Below, piece by piece: positions 18,401 to 27,839 of a stretch of DNA of 64,000 bases. Numbering within the stretch: the first letter of the stretch is position 1; the number at the start of each line of letters is the position of its first letter. Source of the DNA: Hyphomicrobiales bacterium (lineage in GTDB: Bacteria > Pseudomonadota > Alphaproteobacteria > Rhizobiales > Rhizobiaceae). The notes beneath the pieces are model-generated. The model made no database searches. It was not told the DNA's origin and was given only the letters and a program-made list of their open reading frames with translations. The position numbers and the translations under genes were made by a program. The stretch is taken from positions 21,556-85,555 of the forward strand of contig UICE01000003.1 in the NCBI GenBank assembly GCA_900471815.1. Reading direction: 5' to 3'.

Positions 18401-20132
18401 TGCTCAGGGCGCAAAGCCCGGTGAGGGTGGTCAGCTTCCCGGACATAAGGTCGATGCGACAGTTGCCAAGACCCGTCACTCGACGCCGGGTGTTGGCCTG
18501 ATTTCGCCGCCGCCGCATCATGACATCTATTCCATCGAAGATCTGGCCCAGCTGATCTACGATTTGAAGAACGTCAATCCCGAAGCGGATGTGTCGGTTA
18601 AGCTTGTTTCGGAAGTTGGGGTGGGCACAGTTGCTGCCGGTGTGGCCAAGGCGCGCGCTGATCATATTACCATTTCCGGTTATGATGGCGGCACAGGTGC
18701 ATCGCCGCTGACGTCGCTCAAGCATGCCGGTAGCCCATGGGAAATGGGCCTTGCTGAAACCCAGCAAACGCTGGTGCTTAACGGGCTTCGCTCGCGCATA
18801 GCCTTGCAGGTCGATGGTGGCCTGCGAACCGGTCGTGACGTCATTGTCGGCGCACTTTTGGGAGCGGACGAGTTTGGCTTCTCTACCGCTCCATTGATAG
18901 CGGCAGGGTGCATCATGATGCGCAAGTGCCACTTGAACACCTGTCCCGTTGGCGTTGCAACGCAGGATCCGGTCTTGCGCAAGCGCTTCAAGGGCACGCC
19001 TGAGCATGTGATCAACTTCTTCTTCTATATGGCGGAAGAAGTTCGTCAGTTCCTGGCTGAGATGGGTTACACGCGGTTCGAAGAGATCGTCGGCAAAGCC
19101 GAACTTCTCGAAAAGCGCGAGGCGATTGATCATTGGAAAGCCAAAGGGCTCGATTTCTCTCGCATATTCCACAAGCCGGAAGCGCCCGAGGAAAAGACAC
19201 GTTGGACAGAACGGCAAAACCATCCAATCTTCGATATTCTCGACCGCAAGCTTATTGAGCAGGCGCTGCCCGCCCTCGAAAGCAAGCAACCGGTCAAGAT
19301 CGAAATGGGCATCAAGAATGTGGATCGCTCTGTAGGTGCAATGCTTTCTGGTGAAGTTGCCAAGCGTTATCGGCACAAGGGACTAAAAGAAGATACAATC
19401 TCGGTGAGATTCACAGGTACGGCCGGGCAATCTTTTGCTGCATTTTTGGCCAGAGGCATCTCCTTCGAGTTGATTGGCGACGGCAATGATTATGTAGGCA
19501 AGGGACTTTGCGGTGGCCGCATTGTCATTCGCCCGCCTGAAAATACGAAAATCGTGCCGGAAGATTCAATCATCGTTGGCAATACCGTGCTGTACGGAGC
19601 AATTGAAGGCGAGGCTTATTTCCGTGGGGTCGCAGGCGAACGGTTTGCTGTTCGTAATTCCGGAGCAATTGCCGTTGTCGAAGGCACCGGCGATCATGGT
19701 TGTGAGTATATGACCGGCGGTGTCGTTGTCGTCATTGGTCAAACGGGCCGAAACTTCGCAGCCGGCATGTCGGGCGGTGTCGCCTATGTACTTGATGAAG
19801 CTGGAGATTTTGCCCAGCGTTGCAACATGGCCATGGTTGAGCTGGAGCCGGTTCCGGAAGAAGATGACATCCTTGAGAAGCTTCATCATCATGGCGGTGA
19901 TCTGGCACATAAGGGGCGTGTTGATGTTTCGGCCAATATGACAAGGCATGATGAAGAACGTCTGGTTCAACTGATTTCGAACCATATGCACTATACGGGT
20001 TCTGGCCGTGCCAAAGAAATTCTCGATAATTGGGAGAATTTCAGGCCGAAATTCGTGAAAGTTATGCCGGTGGAATACCGACGCGCGCTCGAGGATATGG
20101 AGCGTATGCGGATGGGTGTCGCAGCCGAATAG
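15414..20132 (+). CDS. gltB: Glutamate synthase (NADPH) large subunit
   Basis: The 1572-residue subunit starts with a propeptide; the class-II glutaminase domain begins at Cys45 ([12 protein letters not shown]). A central domain, the FMN-binding synthase domain with the 3Fe-4S cysteines in [15 protein letters not shown], and the C-terminal beta-helix (GXXGXXXG repeats) follow. With GltD it converts glutamine and 2-oxoglutarate to two glutamates, completing ammonium assimilation with glutamine synthetase. The start at 15414 has GGAGG nine bases upstream; the frame is open nine codons earlier without support. gltD follows after 113 bp. Confidence 0.98.
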   Translation: MSDLTPSVTTELAQAVQNRAVKTNKLSGFPKAQGLYDPRNEHDACGVGFVAHMKGVKSRKIIEDGLFMLENLTHRGAVGADPLMGDGAGMLVQIPDAFFRADWAEKGVELPPVNQYAVGYFFMPQDPEERARIEQVVAEVIASEGQTLIGFRDVPVDNSSLSKAPHIAATEPFHRQVFIGRNPNIESNEDFEGRLFVLRKVISNRIYQENGGKESDFYVVSMSARTIVYKGMFLAYQVGAYYKDLKDPRFVSAVALVHQRFSTNTFPSWKLAHPYRMVAHNGEINTLRGNVNWMAARQASVDSEFFGNDISKLWPISYEGQSDTACFDNALEFLFQGGYSLAHAMMMLIPEAWSGNKLIADDRKAFYEYHAALMEPWDGPAAVAFTDGRQIGATLDRNGLRPARYLVTDDDFVVMASEAGVLPVPEEKIVKKWRLQPGRMLLIDMEKGEIVSDDTIKSEIANRHPYKQWLKNTQLILEELSPVEPRALRKDVSLLDRQQAFGYTQEDTRILMSPMATTGQEAIGSMGTDTPISAMSDKSKMLYTYFKQNFAQVTNPPIDPIREELVMSLVSFIGPRPNLFDLVGTSRRKRLEVRQPILTNGDLEKIRSIGHTEDRFDTKTLDTAYNVEEGAAGMAGAVERLCDRAEAAVHGGYNIIILSDRQVGPDRIPIPALLATAAVHHHLIRKGLRTSVGLVVESGEPREVHHFCCLAGYGAEAINPYLAFDTLLDMHKRGEFPPEVDSREVVSRYIKSIGKGILKVMSKMGISTYQSYCGAQIFDAVGLKSEFVDRFFFGTATMIEGVGLEEIAEETVRRHRDAFGNDPVLSTTLDVGGEYAYRMRGEAHLWSPDAVAKLQHAVRTDSASTFKEYSDMVNSQSARAKTIRGLFNIKMAADTGRKPVSIDDVEPAKEIVKRFSTGAMSFGSISREAHTTLAVAMNRIGGKSNTGEGGEEPDRFYPLPDGKPNPERSAIKQVASGRFGVTTEYLVNSDMMQIKVAQGAKPGEGGQLPGHKVDATVAKTRHSTPGVGLISPPPHHDIYSIEDLAQLIYDLKNVNPEADVSVKLVSEVGVGTVAAGVAKARADHITISGYDGGTGASPLTSLKHAGSPWEMGLAETQQTLVLNGLRSRIALQVDGGLRTGRDVIVGALLGADEFGFSTAPLIAAGCIMMRKCHLNTCPVGVATQDPVLRKRFKGTPEHVINFFFYMAEEVRQFLAEMGYTRFEEIVGKAELLEKREAIDHWKAKGLDFSRIFHKPEAPEEKTRWTERQNHPIFDILDRKLIEQALPALESKQPVKIEMGIKNVDRSVGAMLSGEVAKRYRHKGLKEDTISVRFTGTAGQSFAAFLARGISFELIGDGNDYVGKGLCGGRIVIRPPENTKIVPEDSIIVGNTVLYGAIEGEAYFRGVAGERFAVRNSGAIAVVEGTGDHGCEYMTGGVVVVIGQTGRNFAAGMSGGVAYVLDEAGDFAQRCNMAMVELEPVPEEDDILEKLHHHGGDLAHKGRVDVSANMTRHDEERLVQLISNHMHYTGSGRAKEILDNWENFRPKFVKVMPVEYRRALEDMERMRMGVAAE

Positions 20133-20245
20133 TTTCAATGCCTTAGCTTCGAGCGTCGCTGTTGCGATGCTCGGCAAAGGTCCAATGCTGCCCGTTGATT
20201 TAAATCGATATGGGTGGTCCTCCGAGAGGCGAGGGGAGCAGTTTT

Positions 20246-21700
20246 ATGGGTAAGGTTACAGGTTTTCTTGAGATAGACAGGCAGGTTGGCAAGTATCAAC
20301 CGGCATCGGACCGCATCCGCCACTTCAGGGAATTCACCATTCCCATGACAGATGGCGAGGTCAAAAAGCAGGCGGCACGCTGCATGGATTGCGGCATTCC
20401 GTTTTGTCATGGCCCTACGGGTTGCCCGGTTCACAATCAGATCCCTGACTGGAATGACCTTGTCTACAATGACAATTGGGATGAGGCGATCCGGAACCTG
20501 CATTCCACCAATAATTTCCCTGAATTTACAGGCAGAATCTGCCCTGCGCCTTGCGAAGAAGCCTGTACGCTGAACCTTGAAGATGTGCCGGTATCGATCA
20601 AGACGGTCGAGCAGGCCATCGCTGACAAGGCCTATGAAACCGGTTTTATCATTCCCCAACCAGCCGCTTCCAAGACCGGCAAGAATGTTGCGATCATCGG
20701 TTCGGGTCCGGCAGGGATGGCGGCGGCGCAACAACTTGGCCGCGCAGGACATGAAGTTCATGTTTACGAACGCGAAAGCAAGCCAGGTGGATTGCTGCGA
20801 TATGGCATTCCGGATTTCAAGATGGAAAAGCATTTCATCGACCGCCGAGTGAGTCAGATGGAAGGTGAGGGCGTCACTTTCTTCTGCGGCGTCAATGTGG
20901 GAATTGATAAGCCAATTCAGGAGCTTATCGATAGCTACGATGCCGTTTTATATTGCGGCGGCGCCGAAACGCCGCGCCCTGCAGGCATTCCCGGCGCTGA
21001 ATTTGAAGGTGTCCACGATGCGATGCACTATCTGGTTCAGCAAAATCGTCGTGTAGGCCGTGAAAACATTGAATCCGTTGCCTGGAAAAGCGACTCGATT
21101 GTCGCGTCCGGAAAGCACGTTGTGGTTGTTGGCGGTGGTGATACGGCGTCTGACTGCGTGGGCACGGCATTCCGTCAAGGCGCGGTAAAAGTGACCCAGC
21201 TCGACATCCGCCCGCAGCCTCCAGAAAAAGAAGACAAGCTGAGCGTATGGCCTTACTGGGCAACGAAAATGCGTACTTCTTCATCGCAAGCCGAGGGTGC
21301 TGCCCGTGAATTTCAGGTGGCAACGCTTGAATTCATTGGAGAAAATGGCGAGCTGACCCATGTGAAATGCTGTGAAGTGGATGAGGCACGCAAGCCTATT
21401 GCCGGAACGGAATTCTTCATCAAGGCCGATCTTGCCTTCATCGCAATCGGCTTTTCCGGCCCGTTCGAAGACGGGATTGTCAAAGAGCTTTCCGGTTCGC
21501 TGGAAATGAAAGCCGACCGTCGTGGCAACCGCTCGGTTGTAGCGGATGATGTCGATTATCGTACCAGTGTCGACAAGCTTTTCACCGCTGGCGATGTCAG
21601 GCGGGGACAGTCACTGGTGGTCTGGGCGATCCGGGAAGGTCGTCAGGCGGCAGCTTCAATAGATGAGGCTTTAATGGGAAGTTCGGTGCTCCCTCGATAG
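20246..21700 (+). CDS. gltD: Glutamate synthase (NADPH) small subunit
   Basis: The 484-residue flavoprotein passes electrons from NADPH to GltB. The N-terminal region binds two 4Fe-4S clusters (CMDCGIPFCHGPTGCP and CPAPCEEACTL), GSGPAGMAAAQQL is the FAD-binding fold and GGGDTASDC the NADPH fold. The GATG-like C-terminal motif FTAGDVRRGQSLVVWAI is typical. The start at 20246 follows GAGGGGAG; a GTG/ATG further upstream adds 12 unsupported residues. Second gene of the gltBD operon, closed by a terminator. Confidence 0.97.
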   Translation: MGKVTGFLEIDRQVGKYQPASDRIRHFREFTIPMTDGEVKKQAARCMDCGIPFCHGPTGCPVHNQIPDWNDLVYNDNWDEAIRNLHSTNNFPEFTGRICPAPCEEACTLNLEDVPVSIKTVEQAIADKAYETGFIIPQPAASKTGKNVAIIGSGPAGMAAAQQLGRAGHEVHVYERESKPGGLLRYGIPDFKMEKHFIDRRVSQMEGEGVTFFCGVNVGIDKPIQELIDSYDAVLYCGGAETPRPAGIPGAEFEGVHDAMHYLVQQNRRVGRENIESVAWKSDSIVASGKHVVVVGGGDTASDCVGTAFRQGAVKVTQLDIRPQPPEKEDKLSVWPYWATKMRTSSSQAEGAAREFQVATLEFIGENGELTHVKCCEVDEARKPIAGTEFFIKADLAFIAIGFSGPFEDGIVKELSGSLEMKADRRGNRSVVADDVDYRTSVDKLFTAGDVRRGQSLVVWAIREGRQAAASIDEALMGSSVLPR

Positions 21701-21706
21701 GTATTT

Positions 21707-21748
21707 CTACCGCGCGCAACCAAATTGCATGCGGTAGTTACAATTTTT
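21707..21748 (+). terminator. Intrinsic terminator of gltBD
   Basis: CTACCGC (21707-21713) pairs with GCGGTAG (21731-21737), with an inner GCAA/TTGC pairing, followed by TTACAATTTTT. The 160 bp to the next gene end show nothing else. Confidence 0.75.
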
Positions 21749-21907
21749 CGGCAAAAATCGACGATTCTTTGGCAATTCCCAGAGAGTTTTCGTTGTTTTT
21801 GTATCAGTTCCGGAAATTCTGATTTGAGTTCGCAACTTGTCGGATTATTTTTGCGGAAATCCCGATGACAATCTCATGCACGTGGCGCGCGAGTACCAGT
21901 GTCGGTC

Positions 21908-23245
21908 CTATTTGGCCGGTTTTGGCCAAGAAAAATCATTTGTGCGTCCGGGCTGGCTTGCTGGTGTCACACCCTGTTTGATGAGCAGATCGCGGTCCGA
22001 TTTTTCGGCAGCGGGGACGGAGCGCGTGGAGGCGCCAAGTAGATCGGTGCCGCCGTCCAGTTCGGGATCATTCAGGCTGATTGGCGCAAGCCTGTCAACT
22101 CTGACAGGACCGGATGGCGTTTCCGGCAATGCCTGCACAGGAGCACCCGGTTTGATGGCGGCAATATCGGGCGCGGTGGCTGTACCCAGCATTTGGCGCA
22201 ATGGCTTTTCGACATAGAAAGCGAGTTTACGCTTGCCGGCAGGGGTCAGGCCGATTCCGTCATTGTTACGCAGGCGCGCCGTTTGCCCCGACATATCGAA
22301 GCCGGTAAGCGTAAACGAGCCACTTTGATCAACAAAGCCATCCCACACATCGACGAACGTGCCTTCGGCTTTTTCAGCGGCATTGCGATAGAGTTCGTTA
22401 AAGGCCAGCACGTCATTGGTCATGCTCTTGGTTTTGAAAGCCGGTTGCCCGACCCAGACGACCGGTTTGCCGGTTTTCTCGACAGCATCTAGAAATGCAC
22501 CGAGCCGAGCCTGATACTCCTTCGACCATTCTTCACTCAGGAATGGTTTTCCCTTGGCCTCAGACTGAACACCGGTAAATTGCTGCCGGTCATTGGCTCC
22601 CGCCATCACCACGACGACTGAAGGTTTTTCCGTTTCAATCAATCCACCTATGGTCATAGGCCAATTGCGATGGTCGTCGCGCACGAACCCGGATGAGCCA
22701 TCGGCCTTATCAATGACGCGCACGCCGGGGCTATCGATAAAAGCTGCCTCAAGACCCTCTGCCAGACCGCTGGCCATGAAGTCGCCAACGACAAGAACTG
22801 TCTTGGCATCAGGCAATTTGTCAGGAATGGTTGGTTCAACCGCTACCGATGGCGCGGGTCCCGATTGCGGTCCTGCCGGAACTGCTTTCGGGCGCGCGGG
22901 TTTGGTTGCGCGATTTTTAGGCCGAGGGCGGACCCTCCGGCCATCATCGATCAGGCGGTCGGTATCTTCGCGATAAATTTCACGACGTCCCATCAGCATA
23001 TCGAGCAGGGTTCGGGCAGCTGCGGTTTCGGTGAAAACGAGTATCCCAGAAAGTCCGAGCGCCATAGCAAAACCTGCCAGCCGTATAATCCTTTGCTCGG
23101 GCGCAGTGCGTGGTTCGACTTTCGACAAGCGCTCAGGAAGCTCACCACGAGGAAGCTTCGTGGGTTGCAAAGAAAGTGGCAACCTCTGAGTTTCTTTAGT
23201 TTCTGCCGTCAAACCACATTCCTCACGGTGAGCTTGTCGAACCAC
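21908..23245 (-). CDS. DUF459 / SGNH-hydrolase-like envelope protein; start obscured by a repeat
   Basis: The frame encodes up to 445 residues. A hydrophobic segment (LAGFAMALGLSGILVF, about 56-71) anchors the protein, a Pro/Arg-rich linker follows, and the globular domain has SGNH features: VVGDFMASGLAEGL, VVVMAGANDRQQF and the late GIGLTPAGKRKLAFYVEK. DUF459 proteins are thought to act on cell-surface glycans, like OatA/AlgX-type SGNH enzymes. The first 46 codons lie inside a dispersed repeat (23107-23248), so the GTG at 23245 may not be the original start; an ATG at 23065 would leave only the signal. The MltB-type gene ends 33 bp upstream, so the two are probably co-transcribed. Confidence 0.75.
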   Translation of the reverse strand: MVRQAHREECGLTAETKETQRLPLSLQPTKLPRGELPERLSKVEPRTAPEQRIIRLAGFAMALGLSGILVFTETAAARTLLDMLMGRREIYREDTDRLIDDGRRVRPRPKNRATKPARPKAVPAGPQSGPAPSVAVEPTIPDKLPDAKTVLVVGDFMASGLAEGLEAAFIDSPGVRVIDKADGSSGFVRDDHRNWPMTIGGLIETEKPSVVVVMAGANDRQQFTGVQSEAKGKPFLSEEWSKEYQARLGAFLDAVEKTGKPVVWVGQPAFKTKSMTNDVLAFNELYRNAAEKAEGTFVDVWDGFVDQSGSFTLTGFDMSGQTARLRNNDGIGLTPAGKRKLAFYVEKPLRQMLGTATAPDIAAIKPGAPVQALPETPSGPVRVDRLAPISLNDPELDGGTDLLGASTRSVPAAEKSDRDLLIKQGVTPASQPGRTNDFSWPKPAK

Positions 23246-23248
23246 GCT
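23107..23248. repeat. Long TGCGTGGTTCGAC inverted-end repeat, copy 1, overlapping a coding region
   Basis: The left end TGCGTGGTTCGAC is followed after an 18-nt insertion by AGCTCACCACGAGGAAG. The right end reads CCTCACGGTGAGCTTGTCGAACCACGC, its inverted partner. It has the same layout as the copies at 25746, 28855 and 58846. It covers the first codons of the DUF459 frame. Confidence 0.8.
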
Positions 23249-23278
23249 ACACGTTCGCGCGGTGCGACAGAATCTCCC

Positions 23279-24505
23279 CTACTTCTTGCGCAGGATCGTC
23301 AGCACTTCCTTGCTGGGGTGACCATCAGGGTCCAGGCCCATGCGGGTCTGGAATGCCTGAATGGCATTGCGCGAACCACTGCCGATCTTGCCATCTACCT
23401 TGCCGTCATAATAGCCGAGTTCGGTCAAATGATGTTGAAGTTCTTCGCGTTCTTTCATTGTGATGGGCGTAAACGGCCGGTTCCAGTCCTGACGTAGGCC
23501 CGTTGAACCGGCAATCTGATCGGCCAAAAGGCCAACGCCCAATGCATACTTATCGGCATTATTGTAGTTTTTCAGCACGAAAAAATTCTTGGTCATGAGG
23601 AATGACGGACCTTGGCGTCCATCCGGCACTTTCAACGTCGCTTTTACGCTACCATTGGGGAAAGCCTTGCCATTGGCACGGACGACTCCGAGTTGTTGCC
23701 ACTCTGCGATGGACTTTGAACCGGCGGGGAATTTGCGCCCGGCAGGCAGCACAACCTCATAACCCCATGTCTGGCCGCTCTGCCATCCATTCTTGCGAAG
23801 AAGATTGGCGGCTGTCGCCAAGGCATCAGGCACGGAGTTCCAGATGTCGCGTTTGCCATTGCCATCCATATCCACGGCATAGGCGATATAGCTTGTCGGA
23901 ATGAACTGCGTATGGCCGAGCGCACCTGCCCATGAACCGGTAAGGTGACTGCGGTCAATATCGCCGGACTGAAGAATTTTCATGGCGGCAATCAATTGCG
24001 TGCGGCCGAATTTGCCCCGGCGCGGGTCAGCATAGGCAAGAGTGGCGAGCGAGCGCACAGCATCGCGCATCACATCATCGCGTTTCATGATCTCGCCGTA
24101 GTTGGTTTCCATCGACCAGATTGCCAGAAGAATATTGCGATCAACGCCGAATGATTTTTCAATGGCACCCAGCCAACGGCTGTACTTCTTGGCCATTTCG
24201 CGGCCTGTTGCCACCGAGTTTTCATTGACGCGGTTATCAATATAATCCCAGACGGGCGCAGTGAATTCCGGCTGGAATTTCGCCTTCTCCAAGACTTCCG
24301 GATCGATCTCCGTGACGCCGGCAAAGGCGCGCTTATAGGTTGCCGCAGAAATGCCGCTGGCCATCGCCGTTGCCCTGAAATCGGCGATCCAAGCCTGGAA
24401 CTTTGCATCGGCGGAGGCATTGTTGACGTTGAGTGACAGGATAAGACCCGCCGCAGCTGCAATCATGCAAAAACGTTTAGACAATGCCGACGAAGCTTCA
24501 ATCAT
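23279..24505 (-). CDS. Lytic murein transglycosylase, MltB/SltB type, with peptidoglycan-binding domain
   Basis: The 408-residue exported protein has a signal peptide (about residues 11-32), the transglycosylase domain with catalytic Glu133 in AIWSMETNYGEIM, and the FGRTQLIAAMKIL and LGHTQFIPTSYIAYAVD motifs of family-3 lytic transglycosylases. Its C-terminus (about 348-408) is a PG_binding_1 module (LTELGYYDGKVDGKIG, IQAFQTRMGLDPDG). It cleaves the glycan strands of murein with 1,6-anhydro ring formation, in the periplasm. GAGG precedes the ATG. The DUF459 gene follows closely, suggesting joint cell-wall work. Confidence 0.92.
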   Translation of the reverse strand: MIEASSALSKRFCMIAAAAGLILSLNVNNASADAKFQAWIADFRATAMASGISAATYKRAFAGVTEIDPEVLEKAKFQPEFTAPVWDYIDNRVNENSVATGREMAKKYSRWLGAIEKSFGVDRNILLAIWSMETNYGEIMKRDDVMRDAVRSLATLAYADPRRGKFGRTQLIAAMKILQSGDIDRSHLTGSWAGALGHTQFIPTSYIAYAVDMDGNGKRDIWNSVPDALATAANLLRKNGWQSGQTWGYEVVLPAGRKFPAGSKSIAEWQQLGVVRANGKAFPNGSVKATLKVPDGRQGPSFLMTKNFFVLKNYNNADKYALGVGLLADQIAGSTGLRQDWNRPFTPITMKEREELQHHLTELGYYDGKVDGKIGSGSRNAIQAFQTRMGLDPDGHPSKEVLTILRKK

Positions 24506-24801
24506 GTTATGCCCTCGAAATGTGTTCCCACAGGTTCAGACGATAATATTAGCATGTCAAAGTTAGGAATTAGTTTACCATGCCTTCCTCAGTGCCCACA
24601 TTAACATCGGCAAAGAATATTTATTTTACAGGCCTGTGCATTTTCGTTCTTTGAGGCCAGATTGTCCAGGATCTAACCAAAAACCAGAATCGGTATTTGG
24701 GAATTATATCAAAATTTGAATTGTTACTGCGGCTTTTGTGAGTTCACGACGACAATAGATGCTTTAACGAAGAAATCGCATGCAACACCAACGAGGTACC
24801 G

Positions 24802-25704
24802 ATGACGACACTGAAGAAAATTCGCAAGGCCGTCTTTCCCGTTGCGGGTTTTGGAACCCGCGTTCTTCCAGCAACAAAATCCATTCCGAAAGAAATGCTG
24901 ACAGTCGTCGACAAGCCAGTCATTCAGTATGTGGTCGATGAAGCGCGCGAAGCTGGTATTGAACATTTTATTTTCGTTACGGGCCGCAACAAGGCTGTTA
25001 TCGAAGATTATTTCGACGCGCAGTACGAGTTATATTCATCGCTGACGGAGCGCGGTAAAACAGCCTTGCTGGAAGAATTGCAGAGCATTCAGCCAAGGCC
25101 GGGCACAACCAGTTTTACCCGTCAGCAGGTGCCGATGGGGCTTGGCCACGCCGTCTGGTGCGCACGCGATATCGTCGGCAATGAGCCATTTGCGCTGCTT
25201 TTGCCTGACATGATCATGCAGCCGGAAAAGAATGGCTGTCTGGCCGATATGGTGGAGCTATACAATCAATCGGGTGGCAATATCGTTGCGGTGCAGGAAT
25301 GCGACCCGGCTGAAACACACAAATATGGTATTGTCGGGCAAGGCAAGCCGGTCGGCAATGGGTTTGAGCTGACGGAAATGGTAGAAAAGCCCGCCAAAGG
25401 TACTGCGCCTTCAAATCTTTACATTAATGGCCGCTATATTCTCCAGCCGGAGATTTTCAACATTCTGGAAAATCAGGAACGCGGTGCGGGCAATGAAATC
25501 CAGCTGACGGATGCCATGCTCAAACTGACCAAAGAACAGGATTTCTTCGGTTATCATTTCAAGGGCCGTACCTATGATACCGGCTCCAAGGAAGGCTTCG
25601 TTGAGGCCAATGTGGCCTTCGCACTGTGGCGCGAGGACATCCGCAATGGTGTGTTCGACAATATTGGCAATATGCTGAAGACGATCAAGCCAAAGGGGCA
25701 GTGA
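24802..25704 (+). CDS. galU: UTP-glucose-1-phosphate uridylyltransferase
   Basis: The 300-residue enzyme has the nucleotidyltransferase motif [23 protein letters not shown] near residues 11-33, [13 protein letters not shown], and the [11 protein letters not shown] and EMVEKP segments of GalU. It makes UDP-glucose for lipopolysaccharide core, exopolysaccharide and cyclic glucan synthesis. GAGG lies before the ATG. It stands alone between the MltB gene (divergent, 296 bp with no gene seen) and a terminator. Confidence 0.95.
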   Translation: MTTLKKIRKAVFPVAGFGTRVLPATKSIPKEMLTVVDKPVIQYVVDEAREAGIEHFIFVTGRNKAVIEDYFDAQYELYSSLTERGKTALLEELQSIQPRPGTTSFTRQQVPMGLGHAVWCARDIVGNEPFALLLPDMIMQPEKNGCLADMVELYNQSGGNIVAVQECDPAETHKYGIVGQGKPVGNGFELTEMVEKPAKGTAPSNLYINGRYILQPEIFNILENQERGAGNEIQLTDAMLKLTKEQDFFGYHFKGRTYDTGSKEGFVEANVAFALWREDIRNGVFDNIGNMLKTIKPKGQ

Positions 25705-25714
25705 TCTATTTTAG

Positions 25715-25746
25715 TTGGGAGCGGCCTTGGCTGCTCCCAATGTTTT
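25715..25746 (+). terminator. Intrinsic terminator of galU
   Basis: TTGGGAGC (25715-25722) and GCTCCCAA (25733-25740) pair over 8 bp, followed by TGTTTT. It touches the left end of the next repeat copy. Confidence 0.75.
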
Positions 25747-25901
25747 GCGTGGTTCGACGAGGCTCACCATGAGGAAAGTGAGTTGATTGCAGGGAATCGA
25801 AATCCTGCAAAGTTGAAAATCATCATGCAGCCCCTCAGAGTTGTGAGGTAGGACCATGCAATCAACCGACCTTCCTCATGGTGAGCCCGTCGAACCACGC
25901 A
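25746..25901. repeat. Long TGCGTGGTTCGAC inverted-end repeat, copy 2
   Basis: A 156-bp element. The left arm (25746 onward: TGCGTGGTTCGACGAGGCTC then ACCATGAGGAAAG and TTGATTGCAGGG) is nearly the inverse of the right arm (TGCAATCAACC, CTTCCTCATGGTGAGC, CGTCGAACCACGCA), giving arms of almost 50 bp. It lies between galU and the outer-membrane barrel gene. No coding capacity is seen. Confidence 0.88.
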
Positions 25902-25925
25902 TTAATTCAATGCAATAGCTTAGTA

Positions 25926-27695
25926 TTACCGCTGCAATGTCACGCCGACATACACACTCGTCTCATCGGTATTGCGTGATTCAACGTCGCTGCGGACAAG
26001 CTGGTGGCGGGCGCTGACATCCAGCCCGACAAAACGATTAAACCAGTAGGTTGCACCGATCTCGGCACCGAAACCCTTATCCAGTCCCGTATCATCTTTA
26101 TTGTCGCGCAAAGAAGCGATCAGTTTGGCGTTAAAGTCCAGGTTGGCCCGGACCTGACGTTTGATGCCAACCGTTCCTTCATAATAGACCGAACCGCTTT
26201 CTCCGGGGGCGGTTGCGCCTTCGACACGGGTCAAAAGACCGATATCGACATCGGTTCCGCGCTGCGGAGACCATTTGATCGCCGCATCCGCACTGAGGCC
26301 TTCGACAGCTTGCAAACGGTCATCGTCAATACCTTGGCGTAAATAGCCAAGTGCGAACTCGCCTGACATTTTTTCCCCGAAATCAATCTCGACGCCGCCG
26401 CGAAGCCCTGAACGCACACCGGAACGGCGATAGCCGCTAAAATCGACTTTCTCATCATAAATGAGTTTACCAAACTCGACCTCGACAAAGGGCTTGATGG
26501 CAGGCGACATTTCAAAGCCGCCACGCAAGGCGATGCTGGCGAAGGTGTTGTCGCGATCTTTCTGGCTGACAGCGATATTGCCGAATTCGGCATTGCCGTA
26601 GGTGGTTCGATTGACCTTGCCTTTGACATCGCCGAAAAATTTGCCGAACTCGTGGCGAAGGCCAAGCATTCCATCAAGCTCTTGCACGCCAGGACGGTTT
26701 GATGTGCCTTGAAGCGTTGTTGGCGCGCTTGGATCTTCCTGCCGATAGCGATAGCCCGCTTCACCTTTTACAGTTGTGCGTGCGCCGAGATCCAGTTGAA
26801 AGCCAGCACGCAGCCCAATATTGGGCGCTGAATATTCACCGGAAAGGGTCTTGTCATAGGTCCCATCAAAATCCAGCCATGCGGAATGGCGTGACCAATC
26901 TGTCGTGGCACGGGCACGCAGCCGGGTTTCCGACAGGATGGCGGATTTGCCATCCGAACTATTATCGGCATTGGTTGTTGCCCGCAGGCCCTGACTGAGG
27001 GAGGGGCGCAAAGTTACTGTTCCGGCCCGTATGCCGAGCGGCGCGAAGGGTTCAGGATCGGGACGCGGTATACGGCGCTCAATCGCCGAAACAGGCATAT
27101 TGTCCTTTTCAGCGCGATTTTCCGCCGGATTGGCTTCCTGACTCTGTTCGATTGCGCCGGTGTCATAAGGATTTTCCGGATCTCGGTCAGTGTTATTTTC
27201 GTCTCCGGCCGCGGCTGTGGGGCGTGGCGCTCCTGGCCGTGGTTCCGGTGCTGGCACTGATGCCGTCGGAACTGGCGTCATCTGATCCTCCGGCGAGGGC
27301 GGCGGGTTCAGTCCACCGCTATCATCGGCTGGACCGCTCGGAGGGCTGCCGTCGTTTTGAGGTACACCCAACAATCCCAGATTTGAACTATCATCCTCGG
27401 CGGGCAGGGCGCCGGGGCTGACAGGCTCATAGGCGCGGGAGGGAATGCCGGAATCGGTTGTAGCTGCGCGCGAATCAGCGGGACGTGTAGTTTGCGTCTG
27501 CAGGGTGTTTCCCTGAATAGACCCGCGCAACTGAGAGTTGTCTGGCAGAACAGTTTGCTGAGCCAGAGCAGGGCCGCAAACCATAGACACAGTGCTGCCA
27601 AGCAAGATTGCGATGACGCAAAGATTGCTTGAAGCTTTGAAGCGATAACTCGCTTTTGCGCGTGGTTTGGACGAATGAGTCAATAGATTTGCCAA
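25926..27695 (-). CDS. Outer-membrane beta-barrel protein (putative porin, BBP2 type)
   Basis: The 589-residue protein starts with a long signal (hydrophobic core LCVIAILLGSTVSMVCGPALA). A Pro/Asp/Glu-rich low-complexity region to about residue 215 precedes alternating amphipathic strands to the end (for example GLRAGFQLDLGARTTVKGEAGYRYRQ and DVSARHQLVRSDV), finishing in TSVYVGVTLQR, whose terminal aromatic/Leu-x-Arg pattern suits barrel insertion. This matches the rhizobial 'outer membrane beta-barrel' family; transported solute unknown. The start is a TTG with only weak AAGG support. Divergent from kdsD. Confidence 0.78.
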   Translation of the reverse strand: MANLLTHSSKPRAKASYRFKASSNLCVIAILLGSTVSMVCGPALAQQTVLPDNSQLRGSIQGNTLQTQTTRPADSRAATTDSGIPSRAYEPVSPGALPAEDDSSNLGLLGVPQNDGSPPSGPADDSGGLNPPPSPEDQMTPVPTASVPAPEPRPGAPRPTAAAGDENNTDRDPENPYDTGAIEQSQEANPAENRAEKDNMPVSAIERRIPRPDPEPFAPLGIRAGTVTLRPSLSQGLRATTNADNSSDGKSAILSETRLRARATTDWSRHSAWLDFDGTYDKTLSGEYSAPNIGLRAGFQLDLGARTTVKGEAGYRYRQEDPSAPTTLQGTSNRPGVQELDGMLGLRHEFGKFFGDVKGKVNRTTYGNAEFGNIAVSQKDRDNTFASIALRGGFEMSPAIKPFVEVEFGKLIYDEKVDFSGYRRSGVRSGLRGGVEIDFGEKMSGEFALGYLRQGIDDDRLQAVEGLSADAAIKWSPQRGTDVDIGLLTRVEGATAPGESGSVYYEGTVGIKRQVRANLDFNAKLIASLRDNKDDTGLDKGFGAEIGATYWFNRFVGLDVSARHQLVRSDVESRNTDETSVYVGVTLQR

Positions 27696-27839
27696 AGGGT
27701 TCGAACCTTCAACGATGGTAAAGAAGCATGGTTAATGACTTGATAAGACCGCCGGTTTTGCGCGGTGCTCATGCGGATTTGCGAAGCGGCAATGAACAAA
27801 AATTGGACATGAGCCAGCGGAAGCGCTAACGGTTTGCCC

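Noticed and set aside
17124..19376. 750-codon open frame on the minus strand inside gltB
   Set aside because: It is fully antisense to an unmistakable gltB, has no ribosome site and a composition typical of the complement of GC-biased codons.
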